Source of the DNA: an uncultured Clostridia bacterium
GTDB lineage: Bacteria > Bacillota > Clostridia > TANB77 > CAG-508
Direction of reading: 5' to 3'
Assembly (NCBI GenBank): GCA_947630065.1
Contig: CANRGE010000014.1
Location: 1 to 42,691, forward strand
DNA length: 42,691 bases
Both the position numbers and the translations under genes were made by a program. This document shows, one piece after another, positions 7,155 through 15,986 of the stretch. The notes under the pieces were generated by a model. It saw only the letters and a list, made by a program, of their open reading frames with translations. It was not told the DNA's origin and ran no database searches. How positions within the stretch are numbered: position 1 is the first letter of the stretch; every line of letters starts with the position of its first letter.

Positions 7155-7492
7155 TTGTTACATCCCTCCCCAATATTATTGTGATTTTTAATATAATTTA
7201 TTTCTTCTATTGATTGGCATGGTACATATGGGCTTACAAGCTCTGGGAATATTGTTCCCATTTTTAAACCTATACATGGTTTAAAAGTTTCATCCATAAC
7301 TTGCCATGGCACATAGCTTTGTGCTAACATTGGATTCTCTGGGAATACTGATTCTTCATCAAATCCACATTCACATGAGTCATAATCGTTATTTGATTTA
7401 TATACATCTTGACATTTTGTTTCTAGCATATCTTCAGAATATTTTTGACAATTTTGTGAACAGTAACATTTACAATTACATCTTCTACGCAT
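7151..7492 (-). CDS. cotJA: Spore coat-associated protein CotJA with Cys-rich N-terminus
   Basis: 113 residues. The conserved CotJA core is the C-terminal part, LAQSYVPWQVMDETFKPCIG then MGTIFPELVSPYVP. The first ~45 residues are an added Cys-rich segment (Cys5, 7, 9, 11, 15, 27, 40, 42). AGGAGGA lies seven to eight bases upstream of the ATG. First gene of cotJA-cotJB-cotJC. In Bacillus, CotJA is needed to incorporate CotJC into the coat. The cysteines may cross-link or bind metal, which is inference. Confidence 0.9.
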   Translation of the reverse strand: MRRRCNCKCYCSQNCQKYSEDMLETKCQDVYKSNNDYDSCECGFDEESVFPENPMLAQSYVPWQVMDETFKPCIGLKMGTIFPELVSPYVPCQSIEEINYIKNHNNIGEGCNK

Positions 7493-7593
7493 TTAATATT
7501 TCCTCCTTATTTTTGTTTTATAATACATATTATGACATGTAGATTATAAAAGTTACTTTATTTTCTATTTATATTCAATAATGTTATTACTAG

Positions 7594-7680
7594 AACAAAT
7601 CTCGCTTCGCGAGACCTTTTCTCTACATCTTAAAGTTTGCTATCTAAATTCAAGGTCTCAAAGAAGCGTAAAGATTTGTT
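7594..7680. repeat. Long imperfect inverted repeat
   Basis: Left arm 7594-7618 and right arm 7652-7680 pair in three blocks (AACAAATCT/AGATTTGTT, CGCTTC/GAAGCG, GAGACCTT/AAGGTCTC) around a loop of about 33 bases. It lies in the 308-base gap between cotJA and the Ig-like gene, which has no ORF of note. It may be a degenerate MITE or a structured transcript end. Confidence 0.6.
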
Positions 7681-7685
7681 GACGC

Positions 7686-7708
7686 GAAAATTTACAAAGT
7701 AAATTTTC
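7686..7708. repeat. Perfect 10-bp inverted repeat
   Basis: GAAAATTTAC and its complement around AAA, between the longer inverted repeat and the bidirectional terminator. Function unknown. Confidence 0.5.
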
Positions 7709-7720
7709 TGTGCAATGTTA

Positions 7721-7767
7721 TTTTTTTATATAATAGGAAAGTAACACTTTCCTATTATATAAAAAAA
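7721..7767. terminator. Perfect 22-bp bidirectional terminator-like hairpin
   Basis: Stem 7721-7742 with 7746-7767 and an AAC loop; the outer part is A/T runs, so each strand ends in a T-tract. It lies downstream of the Ig-like gene. Confidence 0.75.
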
Positions 7768-7794
7768 ACTACTAAAAATAATTTTAGCAGTTTT
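7765..7794 (-). terminator. Terminator of the spoIIP/Ig-like transcript
   Basis: Stem 7765-7777 with 7782-7794 (one mismatch), immediately after the stop codon at 7801 on the minus strand and followed by a T-run. Confidence 0.75.
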
Positions 7795-7800
7795 TTCTTT

Positions 7801-8325
7801 TTATTTAATTGTAAATTCAGCATATATTTCATTTCTGTCTACTTCTTTTACTATTCTATAATCACCTTTTTTTAATTTTCCATACATTTTTTCCCAATCT
7901 AACGTCATTTCTAATATTCCATCTTTTTTTGGATAAATACCTACATCATTAAAAGTTCCATTATTGTCTTTAATTTCTAATTTTTTCCACTCGTCATTTT
8001 CTTTTTTCTCTATTCTATAATATTCTCCATATAAGTAATGTGAGTCATTTTCATCTTTAATAATAATTATTGCTCCTGTTTTACTTAATGTTCCTTCTTT
8101 TATAGTCATACTTACTTTATCTAAAGTTCTATTCGATAAATTATTATCATATTCATCATCCAAAATAGTTATATTTAAATTCTTATTTTCAACTGTATGA
8201 GTTATAATAGAATTATCAGCATTATCTTCTTTCTTTATAAATTTATTTTCTACTATGTACCCCAATAATACACATATCAAAATTACAAGTATACATACTA
8301 AAATTATTTTTAATATTTTCTTCAT
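7801..8325 (-). CDS. Membrane-anchored Ig-like domain protein
   Basis: 174 residues: a basic N-terminus and one membrane segment (residues about 5-24), then an extracytoplasmic domain. The region DKVSMTIKEGTLSKTGAIIIIKD, then YYRIEKKENDEWKKL, then DWEKMYGKLKKGDYRIVKEV matches the bacterial Ig-like (Big_14-type) domain common in Clostridia. No convincing lipobox is seen, so it is probably anchored by the helix. The start at 8325 has GGAG six bases upstream; an earlier TTG is less likely. It follows spoIIP by about 60 bases. Role unknown. Confidence 0.75.
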   Translation of the reverse strand: MKKILKIILVCILVILICVLLGYIVENKFIKKEDNADNSIITHTVENKNLNITILDDEYDNNLSNRTLDKVSMTIKEGTLSKTGAIIIIKDENDSHYLYGEYYRIEKKENDEWKKLEIKDNNGTFNDVGIYPKKDGILEMTLDWEKMYGKLKKGDYRIVKEVDRNEIYAEFTIK

Positions 8326-8383
8326 ATGTTTCTCCTTTTCCAAATTCTGTCTATATTATATTTCATATATAACTTTTTTACAA

Positions 8384-9508
8384 CTATTTTATTACTTCAT
8401 TTATAACTTTTGCTAAATATTTCATACTTGTTAAGCATTGTTCCATTGTGTTTCCTGTTGCTCCAACTTCTATTATTGTTGCGGCTTTTCCTAAATTCTG
8501 ATTATATCTTGAATTTCTAACTATTATCGGTCTAAATAAGTCTGGATATAATTCATTTGCTTTTTGTTGTATTTTTACAGCAAATTTTAAGTTTTCCATC
8601 CAATTTGCATGTTCTAAGCCTCCTCCATCTGTTCCTATAACAAACATTAGTTGTGCTGCTGTTTCTTCTCCTATTTTTACACTTGGTGCGTAATCAGGAC
8701 TACTTCCTACTGCATCTCTATGTAAATCAATAATCATATCAGCTTTCATATTATTGTTTAATATGTTTTGCACTGTTGTAAGGCTTCTTCCATATGACCC
8801 GCTATAAGCAGGATAATCGTGATATGTTTTATCATGATATACATTATAATTGTATGCCTGTAATTGTTTTTCTAATTCGTCCCCTACTCTTGAAACTGTA
8901 AAATTTAAGTCTGTAGTTCTATAGGAGCCTGTCATTTCATAACTATAATTTTCACTTGATGTATAACTTTCACATGTATGTGTATGAAATATAATTACAT
9001 CTTTTTTATTTTCTAAACTCAAATCCTGTTCTAATAATTCATTTGCAATTTGCCTATCTGATTCATTTTTTATTTTTACATTACTAAATTCTGTATTAAA
9101 CTTTTCTGGTATATTATTGTTTTCTATCTTTTGAGTTTCTACTCCAGTTTTTGCAAGCTCTACTTCATTGCTATTTTCTTCTATGTTTTCATCCTTATTA
9201 TTTTCTACTATTATTTGTTCATCTTCTTCTCCATCTATTATTAGAGTATTCATTACTGATAGTTCGGTATTTAACATTCTTTTTAAATTTGAACCTCTAT
9301 TACTAATTTTTACAGTCTTTTTTCCTTCTATATCTGGAAGTATATCTCCTATGCAATTTGTTAAATTTATGTTTTCTAAATTTTCTTCTGCTTTCTTATT
9401 ATTTTTTGTCCAAAAAAATCTAGTAATAGCTATGCATATTATTAATAGCACTGCTATTCCTAGATATTTTATTGCTGTTTTTAAATTAATTATTGTAACA
9501 TTTAACAT
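8384..9508 (-). CDS. spoIIP: Stage II sporulation protein P (SpoIIP), peptidoglycan amidase/endopeptidase
   Basis: 374 residues: membrane anchor at about 13-33, an acidic low-complexity linker to about 165, then the SpoIIP catalytic domain starting KKDVIIFHTHTCESYT with His175, His177 and Glu180, and a further histidine in DLHRDAV (His263). SpoIIP works with SpoIIM and SpoIID to degrade septal peptidoglycan during engulfment. Shorter in the N-terminal region than some Bacillus homologues but with an intact catalytic domain. AAAGGAG precedes the ATG. It follows hisS by 66 bases on the same strand, so it could be read through from the recJ-relA-hisS transcript or have its own sporulation promoter, which I could not place. 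Confidence 0.93.
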   Translation of the reverse strand: MLNVTIINLKTAIKYLGIAVLLIICIAITRFFWTKNNKKAEENLENINLTNCIGDILPDIEGKKTVKISNRGSNLKRMLNTELSVMNTLIIDGEEDEQIIVENNKDENIEENSNEVELAKTGVETQKIENNNIPEKFNTEFSNVKIKNESDRQIANELLEQDLSLENKKDVIIFHTHTCESYTSSENYSYEMTGSYRTTDLNFTVSRVGDELEKQLQAYNYNVYHDKTYHDYPAYSGSYGRSLTTVQNILNNNMKADMIIDLHRDAVGSSPDYAPSVKIGEETAAQLMFVIGTDGGGLEHANWMENLKFAVKIQQKANELYPDLFRPIIVRNSRYNQNLGKAATIIEVGATGNTMEQCLTSMKYLAKVINEVIK

Positions 9509-9574
9509 ACTTTTCTCCTTTGAATTACATTTTTTAATGTATATTCAATTTCAAGAAATTTATGTATGTATTTT

Positions 9575-10843
9575 TTATTGTCTAGGCCTCCAATATCTTA
9601 TTATTTGTCTTATTTCATTTGCATCAAGTTTAATTTCTTTTTCTTCTCCATTCCTCATTCTTTTAATTTTAACAATTTTATTTTTTATTTCATCTTCTCC
9701 TAATACTATAGTATATCTAGTATTTTGTTTATCTGCATATTTTAATTGACTTTTCAAACTTCTTTGACATATGTCTGTTTCTACATAAAGTCCTAGTTGT
9801 CGTAATTCTAATGCTAATTTTAATGCAAAATCTATACTTTCCTCTCCTATAGTTGCTATATATAAATCTGTTTTTCTTTCTCTTACCCTATTTTCTCTAT
9901 TATATTTTTCAAATACATCTATTAATCTGTCTTCTCCCATTGCAAATCCTATTGCTGGTGTTGGTTGTCCTCCTAATTCTTGAACTAGGCCATCATATCT
10001 TCCTCCTGCTAATACTGTGTATCCTTCTGTTTTTGATATGAATTCAAATACTGTTTTTGTATAATAATCTAATCCTCTTACAATACTAGAATCAATTTTA
10101 TATTTTATTCCTAATTTATTTAACATTGATTTTACATTTTCAAAATGTGTACTACATTCTTCACATAAAAAATCTAATATTACTGGTGCACCTTGATTTA
10201 ATTCTTTGCATCTTTTTTCTTTACAATCTAATATTCTCATTGGATTTTTTTCAAATCTAGTCTTGCATGTATTACAATATTCTTCTAGATTTTTTCCTAT
10301 AAATTCTTTTAAAGCGGTTTGATATTTAGCTCTACATACAGGACAACCTATACTATTTATATTTAATTCAACATCTGGTATATTAAAATCATTTATTAAT
10401 TGTGATGCCATTGTTATTATTTCTACATCTGCTAAATAACTTTGACTTCCTATCATTTCTGCACCTATTTGTCTAAATTCTCTAAAGCGTCCTTTTTGTA
10501 CATTCTCGTATCTATACATAGGCATTGCATACCATAATTTTATTGGAGAAGGAAGTGAACTCATTCCATTTTCTATATATGCTCTTACTACTCCTGCAGT
10601 TCCTTCTGGACGTAGTGTTATACTTCTACCACCTTTATCTTCAAATGTATACATTTCTTTTTGTACAACATCTGTAGTGTCTCCTACTCCTCTTTCAAAT
10701 AATTCAGTACTTTCAAATACCGGTACTCTTATTTGCTTATATCCATAATTTTCAAATATTTCTTGTGCTTTTTTTTCAACATATTGCCATTTAAATGTCT
10801 CACTTGGTAATATGTCTCTTGTTCCTTTTGGTTTTTGTATCAT
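9575..10843 (-). CDS. hisS: Histidyl-tRNA synthetase
   Basis: 422 residues, the usual length. Class II synthetase: motif 1 near residues 50-75 (STELFERGVGDTTDVVQKEMY, then LRPEGTAGVVRAY), motif 2 (YENVQKGRFREFRQIGAE), histidine-binding GLDYYTKTVFE and AGGRYDGL, motif 3 (AIGFAMGEDR), then a C-terminal anticodon-binding domain. It charges tRNA-His in the cytoplasm. Twenty bases after the MBL gene, in the recJ-relA-MBL-hisS run seen in many Firmicutes. I saw no T-box leader in front of it. Confidence 0.97.
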   Translation of the reverse strand: MIQKPKGTRDILPSETFKWQYVEKKAQEIFENYGYKQIRVPVFESTELFERGVGDTTDVVQKEMYTFEDKGGRSITLRPEGTAGVVRAYIENGMSSLPSPIKLWYAMPMYRYENVQKGRFREFRQIGAEMIGSQSYLADVEIITMASQLINDFNIPDVELNINSIGCPVCRAKYQTALKEFIGKNLEEYCNTCKTRFEKNPMRILDCKEKRCKELNQGAPVILDFLCEECSTHFENVKSMLNKLGIKYKIDSSIVRGLDYYTKTVFEFISKTEGYTVLAGGRYDGLVQELGGQPTPAIGFAMGEDRLIDVFEKYNRENRVRERKTDLYIATIGEESIDFALKLALELRQLGLYVETDICQRSLKSQLKYADKQNTRYTIVLGEDEIKNKIVKIKRMRNGEEKEIKLDANEIRQIIRYWRPRQ

Positions 10844-10862
10844 ATTATATTCTCCTTTCCTT

Positions 10863-11510
10863 TTAGAAATCTTTTGCTCTTAATTCTAAATAAATTGGTT
10901 TCTCTTCCTTTATCATTGTAGATTTACCATGTCCTGGATATACTATTGTTTCATCTGGTAATTTCATTAGTTTATTTGTTATAGAATCTATTATTTCTTC
11001 AAAACTTCCTGTTGGTAAATCAGTTCTTCCCCATGTACCTCTAAAAAGAGTATCTCCACTAAATAAAAGATTTTGCTCTTTACAGTACAATGATGTGCTT
11101 CCATTTGTGTGTCCCGGTGTTGCAATTACAATAAATTCAATTTCGCCTATATGTATTAAATCGTTTTCATCAATTCTTGAATCTGTTTCTAATTGTATAT
11201 CTGGCATTCCTATATAATAATTTAATGTAACTCTAGGATTGTTTATATTTTCACTTTCAGTTCTAGATATTAAAATTTTTCCGCCACATTTTTCTTTTAC
11301 TTCATTTACTGCTCCTGTATGGTCTCCATGACAATGTGTAATATAAATATATTTTAATTTTGCTTCTAATATATTTAGCATTTCTATTATTTTTTCTGCT
11401 TCACCCGCAGGGTCTATAACCATTGCTTCTTTTGTTTTTTCATCTAATACAATATAACAATTTGTAGGGTCTCCTAAATTTGTATTTATTTTTAATTGTT
11501 TTAATATCAT
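10863..11510 (-). CDS. MBL-fold metallohydrolase (GloB-like)
   Basis: 215 residues of the metallo-beta-lactamase superfamily. Zinc ligands are in THCHGDHTG (His59, His61, Asp63, His64), TPGHTNGS, FSGDTLF and VYPGHGKST. It resembles the single-domain hydroxyacylglutathione-hydrolase-like proteins that sit next to relA and hisS in Firmicutes; the C-terminal glutathione-binding domain of true glyoxalase II is missing. Substrate unknown. It lies 14 bases after relA and 20 before hisS, clearly in the operon. Confidence 0.9.
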   Translation of the reverse strand: MILKQLKINTNLGDPTNCYIVLDEKTKEAMVIDPAGEAEKIIEMLNILEAKLKYIYITHCHGDHTGAVNEVKEKCGGKILISRTESENINNPRVTLNYYIGMPDIQLETDSRIDENDLIHIGEIEFIVIATPGHTNGSTSLYCKEQNLLFSGDTLFRGTWGRTDLPTGSFEEIIDSITNKLMKLPDETIVYPGHGKSTMIKEEKPIYLELRAKDF

Positions 11511-11524
11511 TTGTATTCCTCCAT

Positions 11525-13726
11525 TTATTTTTTTCTTTTTACTTCAAATACACTATCTACCTTTCTTATTGATTTTAACGCTACATTTAATTGTGATAAA
11601 TCTTCAACTTCAATTGTTATTTCTGTTATTGCTACTTTTTCTTTGTTTGTTCTACTGTTTACTGCTACTAATTTTATTTTTGCATCATATATAGCTTGTA
11701 GTATATCTGCAAGTAATCCTGTTCTGTCATTTGAATATACTTCTATGTCAACATTATAAGCTACTTTCTTTTCGTTGTACCATTCTACATCTATAATTCT
11801 ATTTTCTTCTTGTATTAAGTCTTTTACATTTATGCAATCTGTTCTATGGACAGATACTCCTCTTCCTTTTGTTATATACCCTATTATATTATCTCCAGGA
11901 ACTGGATTGCAACATCTAGATAGTTTTACTAAGCAATTATCTAGTCCTTTAACTATTATTCCAGATTTGTCTACATTATTTTTATTTACTTTTTTCTGAT
12001 TAGATAATTCAACTATTTTTTGTTCTATTTCGTCATCTTCATGGTCTTTTTTGTATGCTTCTAGTATTTTTGCTATTACCTTAACTGTTGATATTGCTCC
12101 AAATCCAATTGATGCATACATATCGTCAATTGTGTTATATTTATATCTATCTAATGCAGCTTGTACATATTCTTGTTTGAATAAATCAGAAAAGTTTATA
12201 CCTATTCTTTTTACTTCTTTTTCTACAAGTTCTTTACCTTTTTCGATATTTTCTTCTCTTTGTTCTTTTTTGAACCATTGTTGTATTCTGTTTTTAGCTG
12301 TTGTACTCTTAATAAATTTTAACCAGTCTCTACTTGGACCTTTTGCTTTATCAGATGTTATTATTTCTACAATATCACCATTTTTTAATTTTGTTACAAT
12401 TGGCATCATTTTAGAATTAATTTTACATCCTACCATTCTATGTCCAATTTCTGCATGTATTCTATATGCAAAATCTATTGGTGTACTTCCTTTTGGTAAT
12501 ACTTTTATATCTCCTTTTGGTGTAAATACATATACTTCATCTTCAAATAATTCTGTTTTTAATGTATTTAAAAATTCCTCTGGGTCTTGCATATCTTTTT
12601 GCCATTCTAGTGTTTCACGAAGCCATGATAATTTATCATCTTCTACTTTTACATTTGCTTTTTTGCCTTTTGCAAAACTTGCTTCTTTATATGCCCAATG
12701 TGCTGCTATACCAAATTCTGCGATTCTATGCATATCCCATGTACGTATTTGTACTTCAAATGGTGTTCCCTTTGGTCCTATTAATGTGGTATGTAAAGAT
12801 TGATACATATTTGGTTTTGGTACAGCTATATAATCTTTAAATCTTCCTGGCATAGGATTATATAGTTCGTGAACAACACCTAATGCTGCATAGCAATCTT
12901 TTACTGAATTTACAATTATTCTTAATGCAAATAAGTCATATATTTGGTCTAATGTGCAGTTGTCTCTTTTCATTTTTCTATATATACTGTATAAATGCTT
13001 TGCTCTTCCTGTAATTTCAGCTTCAATATGTTGATTTTTTACTTCTTTTTTTATTTCATCCATTATTTTTTCAATAAATGATAAACGTTCTTCTCTTTTT
13101 TTGTCTAATCCTTCAACAATTTCCCTATAATCTTCTGGATATAAATATTTAAAAGCTAAATCTTCTAATTCCCATTTTAAAGAATACATACCTAAACGAT
13201 TTGCAAGTGGAGCATATAAATCCATAGTTTCTTGTGCATTAGCAATTTGTCTATCTCGTGTTAAATGTTTTAAAGTTCTCATGTTATGTAATCTATCTGC
13301 TAATTTTATAAGTATTACTCTTATATCTTTTCCCATAGCAAGAAACATTTTTCTATAATCTTCTACTTGTTGTTCTTTTAGAGTTGTATATTGAAGTTTA
13401 CCTAGTTTTGTAACTCCGTCTACCATTATGGCTATTTCTTCACCAAATTCATTAACTAATTCATCATAAGTTGCGGGTGTATCTTCTAAAACATCATGTA
13501 GCAATGCTGCACAAATTGTTTTATCATCCATTTCTATATTTGCTAAAATATATGCAACTTGCAATGGATGTATTATATATGGTTCTCCTGATTTTCTTTT
13601 TTGTTCTCCATGTTGCATTAAAGCATAATTATATGCTTTAGTTATTAATTTTGTATTTGCTCTCCAATTGTTCTTTTTAGCTCTTGCAATAACATCATTA
13701 ATAGTTGCTTGTGCATTTTCTTGCAT
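11525..13726 (-). CDS. relA: Bifunctional (p)ppGpp synthetase/hydrolase (Rel)
   Basis: 733 residues with the full Rel layout: HD hydrolase domain (IIHP with His53, LLHDVLED with His77-Asp78), synthetase domain (YDLFALRIIV, then GRFKDYIAVPKPNMYQSLHT, then EVQIRTWDMHRIAE), TGS domain (VYVFTPKGDIKVLPKGSTPIDFAY), conserved CCNPVPGDNIIGY, and a C-terminal ACT domain. Intact HD residues mark it as a bifunctional long Rel rather than a synthetase-only RelA. It sets the stringent response to amino acid starvation at the ribosome. It follows recJ by 27 bases. Confidence 0.97.
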   Translation of the reverse strand: MQENAQATINDVIARAKKNNWRANTKLITKAYNYALMQHGEQKRKSGEPYIIHPLQVAYILANIEMDDKTICAALLHDVLEDTPATYDELVNEFGEEIAIMVDGVTKLGKLQYTTLKEQQVEDYRKMFLAMGKDIRVILIKLADRLHNMRTLKHLTRDRQIANAQETMDLYAPLANRLGMYSLKWELEDLAFKYLYPEDYREIVEGLDKKREERLSFIEKIMDEIKKEVKNQHIEAEITGRAKHLYSIYRKMKRDNCTLDQIYDLFALRIIVNSVKDCYAALGVVHELYNPMPGRFKDYIAVPKPNMYQSLHTTLIGPKGTPFEVQIRTWDMHRIAEFGIAAHWAYKEASFAKGKKANVKVEDDKLSWLRETLEWQKDMQDPEEFLNTLKTELFEDEVYVFTPKGDIKVLPKGSTPIDFAYRIHAEIGHRMVGCKINSKMMPIVTKLKNGDIVEIITSDKAKGPSRDWLKFIKSTTAKNRIQQWFKKEQREENIEKGKELVEKEVKRIGINFSDLFKQEYVQAALDRYKYNTIDDMYASIGFGAISTVKVIAKILEAYKKDHEDDEIEQKIVELSNQKKVNKNNVDKSGIIVKGLDNCLVKLSRCCNPVPGDNIIGYITKGRGVSVHRTDCINVKDLIQEENRIIDVEWYNEKKVAYNVDIEVYSNDRTGLLADILQAIYDAKIKLVAVNSRTNKEKVAITEITIEVEDLSQLNVALKSIRKVDSVFEVKRKK

Positions 13727-13753
13727 TATAAGTCCCCTTTCTATATTACAAGT

Positions 13754-15442
13754 TTATATTGCTTTCATTATATCTTTTAAGTTAATTTGTACTGTTGTAG
13801 TTCCATTAAACGTATTTGTTTCTAAAACTCCTACTATATCTACTTTATCACCTATTAAAAAGTCATCTATCATATACCCCATATTAAATCCTATAGCATT
13901 TACTATAATATTTTCGTCTTTTAATGTTAATTTTAAATGTTTTCCTTCTGTTAATGCTCTAATTGAATTTATTTTTAAACCTTTATATGCAAATAGTGGC
14001 ATTTTGTTTCCTTCTCCATAAGGTTCTAATTTTGATAATTCATTAACTTTTTCTATATTTATATCTTTTGCAGTTATTACTCCATCTATATATATAACTT
14101 GTTGAATATCTTTTAAATTACTTCCTTCGGCTATTTTTTCAAATTCTTTTTTGAACTCTTCAAAATTTTCTTCTTTCATGCTTAGTCCAACTGCCATTTC
14201 GTGTCCGCCATATTTATCTAAATATTTACTACTTTTGCAAAGTGCATCATGTAAGTCATATCCTGGTACACTTCTTCCTGAACCTTTAGCTACTCCATCT
14301 TCAAATGTTACTAAAATGCTTGGCTTAAAATACATATCAGTTATTTTTGATGCTACTATTCCTATAACACCATGATGCCAACCTTTTTTACCTAATACTA
14401 TTACATTTTTCTTGTCTTCTCCATTTTTTGCAATTTCTTCCATTGCTTCTTTTACAATATTTTTCTCTGTATCTTGTCTTATTCTATTATATTGGTTTAA
14501 TTTGTCAGATAACATTTCTACTTCTTTTTCATCTTCAGATAAAAATATTGCTAATGCTTCTTGCTCATGTCCCATTCTTCCACAGGCATTAACTCGTGGG
14601 GCTACACCAAATGAAATTGTACTAGAATCTACTTGTGCATATCCTGCAGATTTTATTAGTGATTTTAATCCTAAATTTTTCGTAACATTAATTAGTTTTA
14701 ACCCTAATTTTGCTATTACTCTATTTTCATCTACAAGTGGTACTATATCAGATATTGTTCCAACACATACTAAGTCTAAATATTTTAAATATTCTTTTTC
14801 TTCTAAATTTAGTTTTTTACCAATTGCTTGAATAAATTTAAATACTACTCCTACTCCTGCTAATTGGTTAAATGGATATTTATTATCTTTTCTTTTTGCA
14901 TCTATAACAGCAATAGCATTAGGCAATTGCTCTAAAGGTTCATGATGGTCTGTTATTATTGTTTCAATTCCAAGTGAATTAGCATATTCAATTTCATCTA
15001 TTCCAGATATTCCGCAATCTACTGTAATCATAAGTTTATATCCATCTTTTGCTATATTTTCTATTGCTTGTCTATTTAATCCATATCCTTCATCTAATCT
15101 ATTTGGAATATAATTTTCTACTTGTAAGCCTATTTGTGTTAAAAATTTTTGTAATACTGTTATACTTGTAATTCCGTCTACATCATAATCTCCATATATC
15201 ATGATTTTTTCTCTGTTTTCTATTGCTTTCATAATTCTCTCTACTGCTATTTCCATATCTGGCATTAAATATGGATTATGAAAATCTTCTCTAGTTGGTT
15301 CTAGAAATACTCGTATATCATCTTCTTTTTCTAATCCTCTATTTACTAATATTGTTGCAAGTAATTTACTTATATTAAATTCATTACATATTTTTTCTAT
15401 TTTCTCATTATTACTATCATAATATTCCCATTTTTTGTGCAT
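13754..15442 (-). CDS. recJ: Single-stranded-DNA-specific exonuclease RecJ
   Basis: 562 residues. The DHH phosphoesterase motifs are present: DYDVDG (85-90), VDCGISG near 141-147, TDHHE (164-168), and the DHHA1 segment GGHEMAVGLSM. A C-terminal OB-like domain follows. RecJ degrades single-stranded DNA 5' to 3' in recombination and mismatch or excision repair. At 562 residues it is the short Firmicute form, without the long extension of Bacillus RecJ. First gene of the recJ-relA-MBL-hisS run, divergent from rpmB. Confidence 0.95.
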   Translation of the reverse strand: MHKKWEYYDSNNEKIEKICNEFNISKLLATILVNRGLEKEDDIRVFLEPTREDFHNPYLMPDMEIAVERIMKAIENREKIMIYGDYDVDGITSITVLQKFLTQIGLQVENYIPNRLDEGYGLNRQAIENIAKDGYKLMITVDCGISGIDEIEYANSLGIETIITDHHEPLEQLPNAIAVIDAKRKDNKYPFNQLAGVGVVFKFIQAIGKKLNLEEKEYLKYLDLVCVGTISDIVPLVDENRVIAKLGLKLINVTKNLGLKSLIKSAGYAQVDSSTISFGVAPRVNACGRMGHEQEALAIFLSEDEKEVEMLSDKLNQYNRIRQDTEKNIVKEAMEEIAKNGEDKKNVIVLGKKGWHHGVIGIVASKITDMYFKPSILVTFEDGVAKGSGRSVPGYDLHDALCKSSKYLDKYGGHEMAVGLSMKEENFEEFKKEFEKIAEGSNLKDIQQVIYIDGVITAKDINIEKVNELSKLEPYGEGNKMPLFAYKGLKINSIRALTEGKHLKLTLKDENIIVNAIGFNMGYMIDDFLIGDKVDIVGVLETNTFNGTTTVQINLKDIMKAI

Positions 15443-15543
15443 TGCTTTTCTCCTTTCTTGGTATGGTTCTCATATCACATATTAAAAGTTTATACTATTG
15501 TATAACATATTTGATTATTTTTAAATAGATTTTTAAAAAAGTC

Positions 15544-15572
15544 TTGTTTTTTTTTTAGCAATATGTTAAACT
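15544..15572 (+). promoter_or_regulatory. Possible rpmB promoter
   Basis: TTGTTT (15544-15549), 17 bases, TAAACT (15567-15572), 28 bases before the AGGAGG. The -35 shows four of six consensus matches and the -10 four of six. Confidence 0.4.
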
Positions 15573-15618
15573 ATTAGATAGACAATTTATTAACTTTAAT
15601 AGGAGGTGCAATGGAAAC

Positions 15619-15816
15619 ATGGCAAAATGTGAAATTTGTGAAAAAACTTTAAATTATGGAAATAAAATTAGTATAGCTCGTTCTCATGTTAGTAGAAGAT
15701 CTACTAGAACATGGAAACCAAATTTAAGAACTGTAAAAGCAATGGTTGATGGTCAACCAAAAAGAATTAGTGTTTGTGCAAAATGTTTACGTTCTGGAAA
15801 AGTTAAAAGAGCTTAG
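15619..15816 (+). CDS. rpmB: 50S ribosomal protein L28
   Basis: 65 residues, MAKCEICEKTLNYGNKISIA at the start, with two CxxC pairs (Cys4/Cys7 and Cys54/Cys57, in CEIC and CAKC), so the zinc-binding form of L28. Basic throughout, as expected for a large-subunit protein. The AGGAGG at 15601-15606 is 12 bases from this ATG, longer than usual, while an out-of-frame ATG at 15611 sits at the ideal distance. In Bacillus rpmB lies beside spoVM and the prkC cluster; spoVM is also next to it here. Confidence 0.97.
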   Translation: MAKCEICEKTLNYGNKISIARSHVSRRSTRTWKPNLRTVKAMVDGQPKRISVCAKCLRSGKVKRA

Positions 15817-15827
15817 TTATATATTAA

Positions 15828-15852
15828 AGACAGACTTAATAAAAGTCTGTCT
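15828..15852. terminator. Hairpin between rpmB and spoVM
   Basis: AGACAGACTT and its complement around a five-base loop, 12 bases after the rpmB stop, between convergent rpmB and spoVM. Confidence 0.75.
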
Positions 15853-15876
15853 CTAATTATATACATAACATATGTA

Positions 15877-15951
15877 TCAATCTTTTATGCCAAATATTAA
15901 TTTAACAAATCCCCTTAAAAATTTAGGTACTTTTTTTACTACTATTTGCAT
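15877..15951 (-). CDS. spoVM: Stage V sporulation protein M (SpoVM), 24 residues
   Basis: A 24-codon ORF, MQIVVKKVPKFLRGFVKLIF then GIKD, with AAGGAGTG just upstream of the ATG. It matches SpoVM, the amphipathic-helix peptide that recognises the positively curved forespore membrane and recruits SpoIVA to start coat assembly. The proline at position 9 and the PKFLxG core line up with Bacillus SpoVM. Location next to rpmB matches Bacillus gene order. It lies 35 bases after a 49-codon membrane protein gene on the same strand and converges with rpmB. Too short for most gene finders. Confidence 0.9.
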   Translation of the reverse strand: MQIVVKKVPKFLRGFVKLIFGIKD

Positions 15952-15986
15952 GTATACCACTCCTTTGTTATTTTTGTTATTCTAAT

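Noticed and set aside
7500..7560. Sigma-E or sigma-K promoter for cotJ
   Set aside because: A CATAATAT-like -10 is visible, but I could not pair it with a convincing -35 by eye.
9500..10862. T-box leader for hisS
   Set aside because: The gene is internal to an operon with only 20 bases upstream, so there is no room for one.
12051..12803. Long plus-strand ORF inside relA
   Set aside because: Opposite strand to a complete Rel protein, Ser/Phe-rich shadow with no ribosome binding site or domain.
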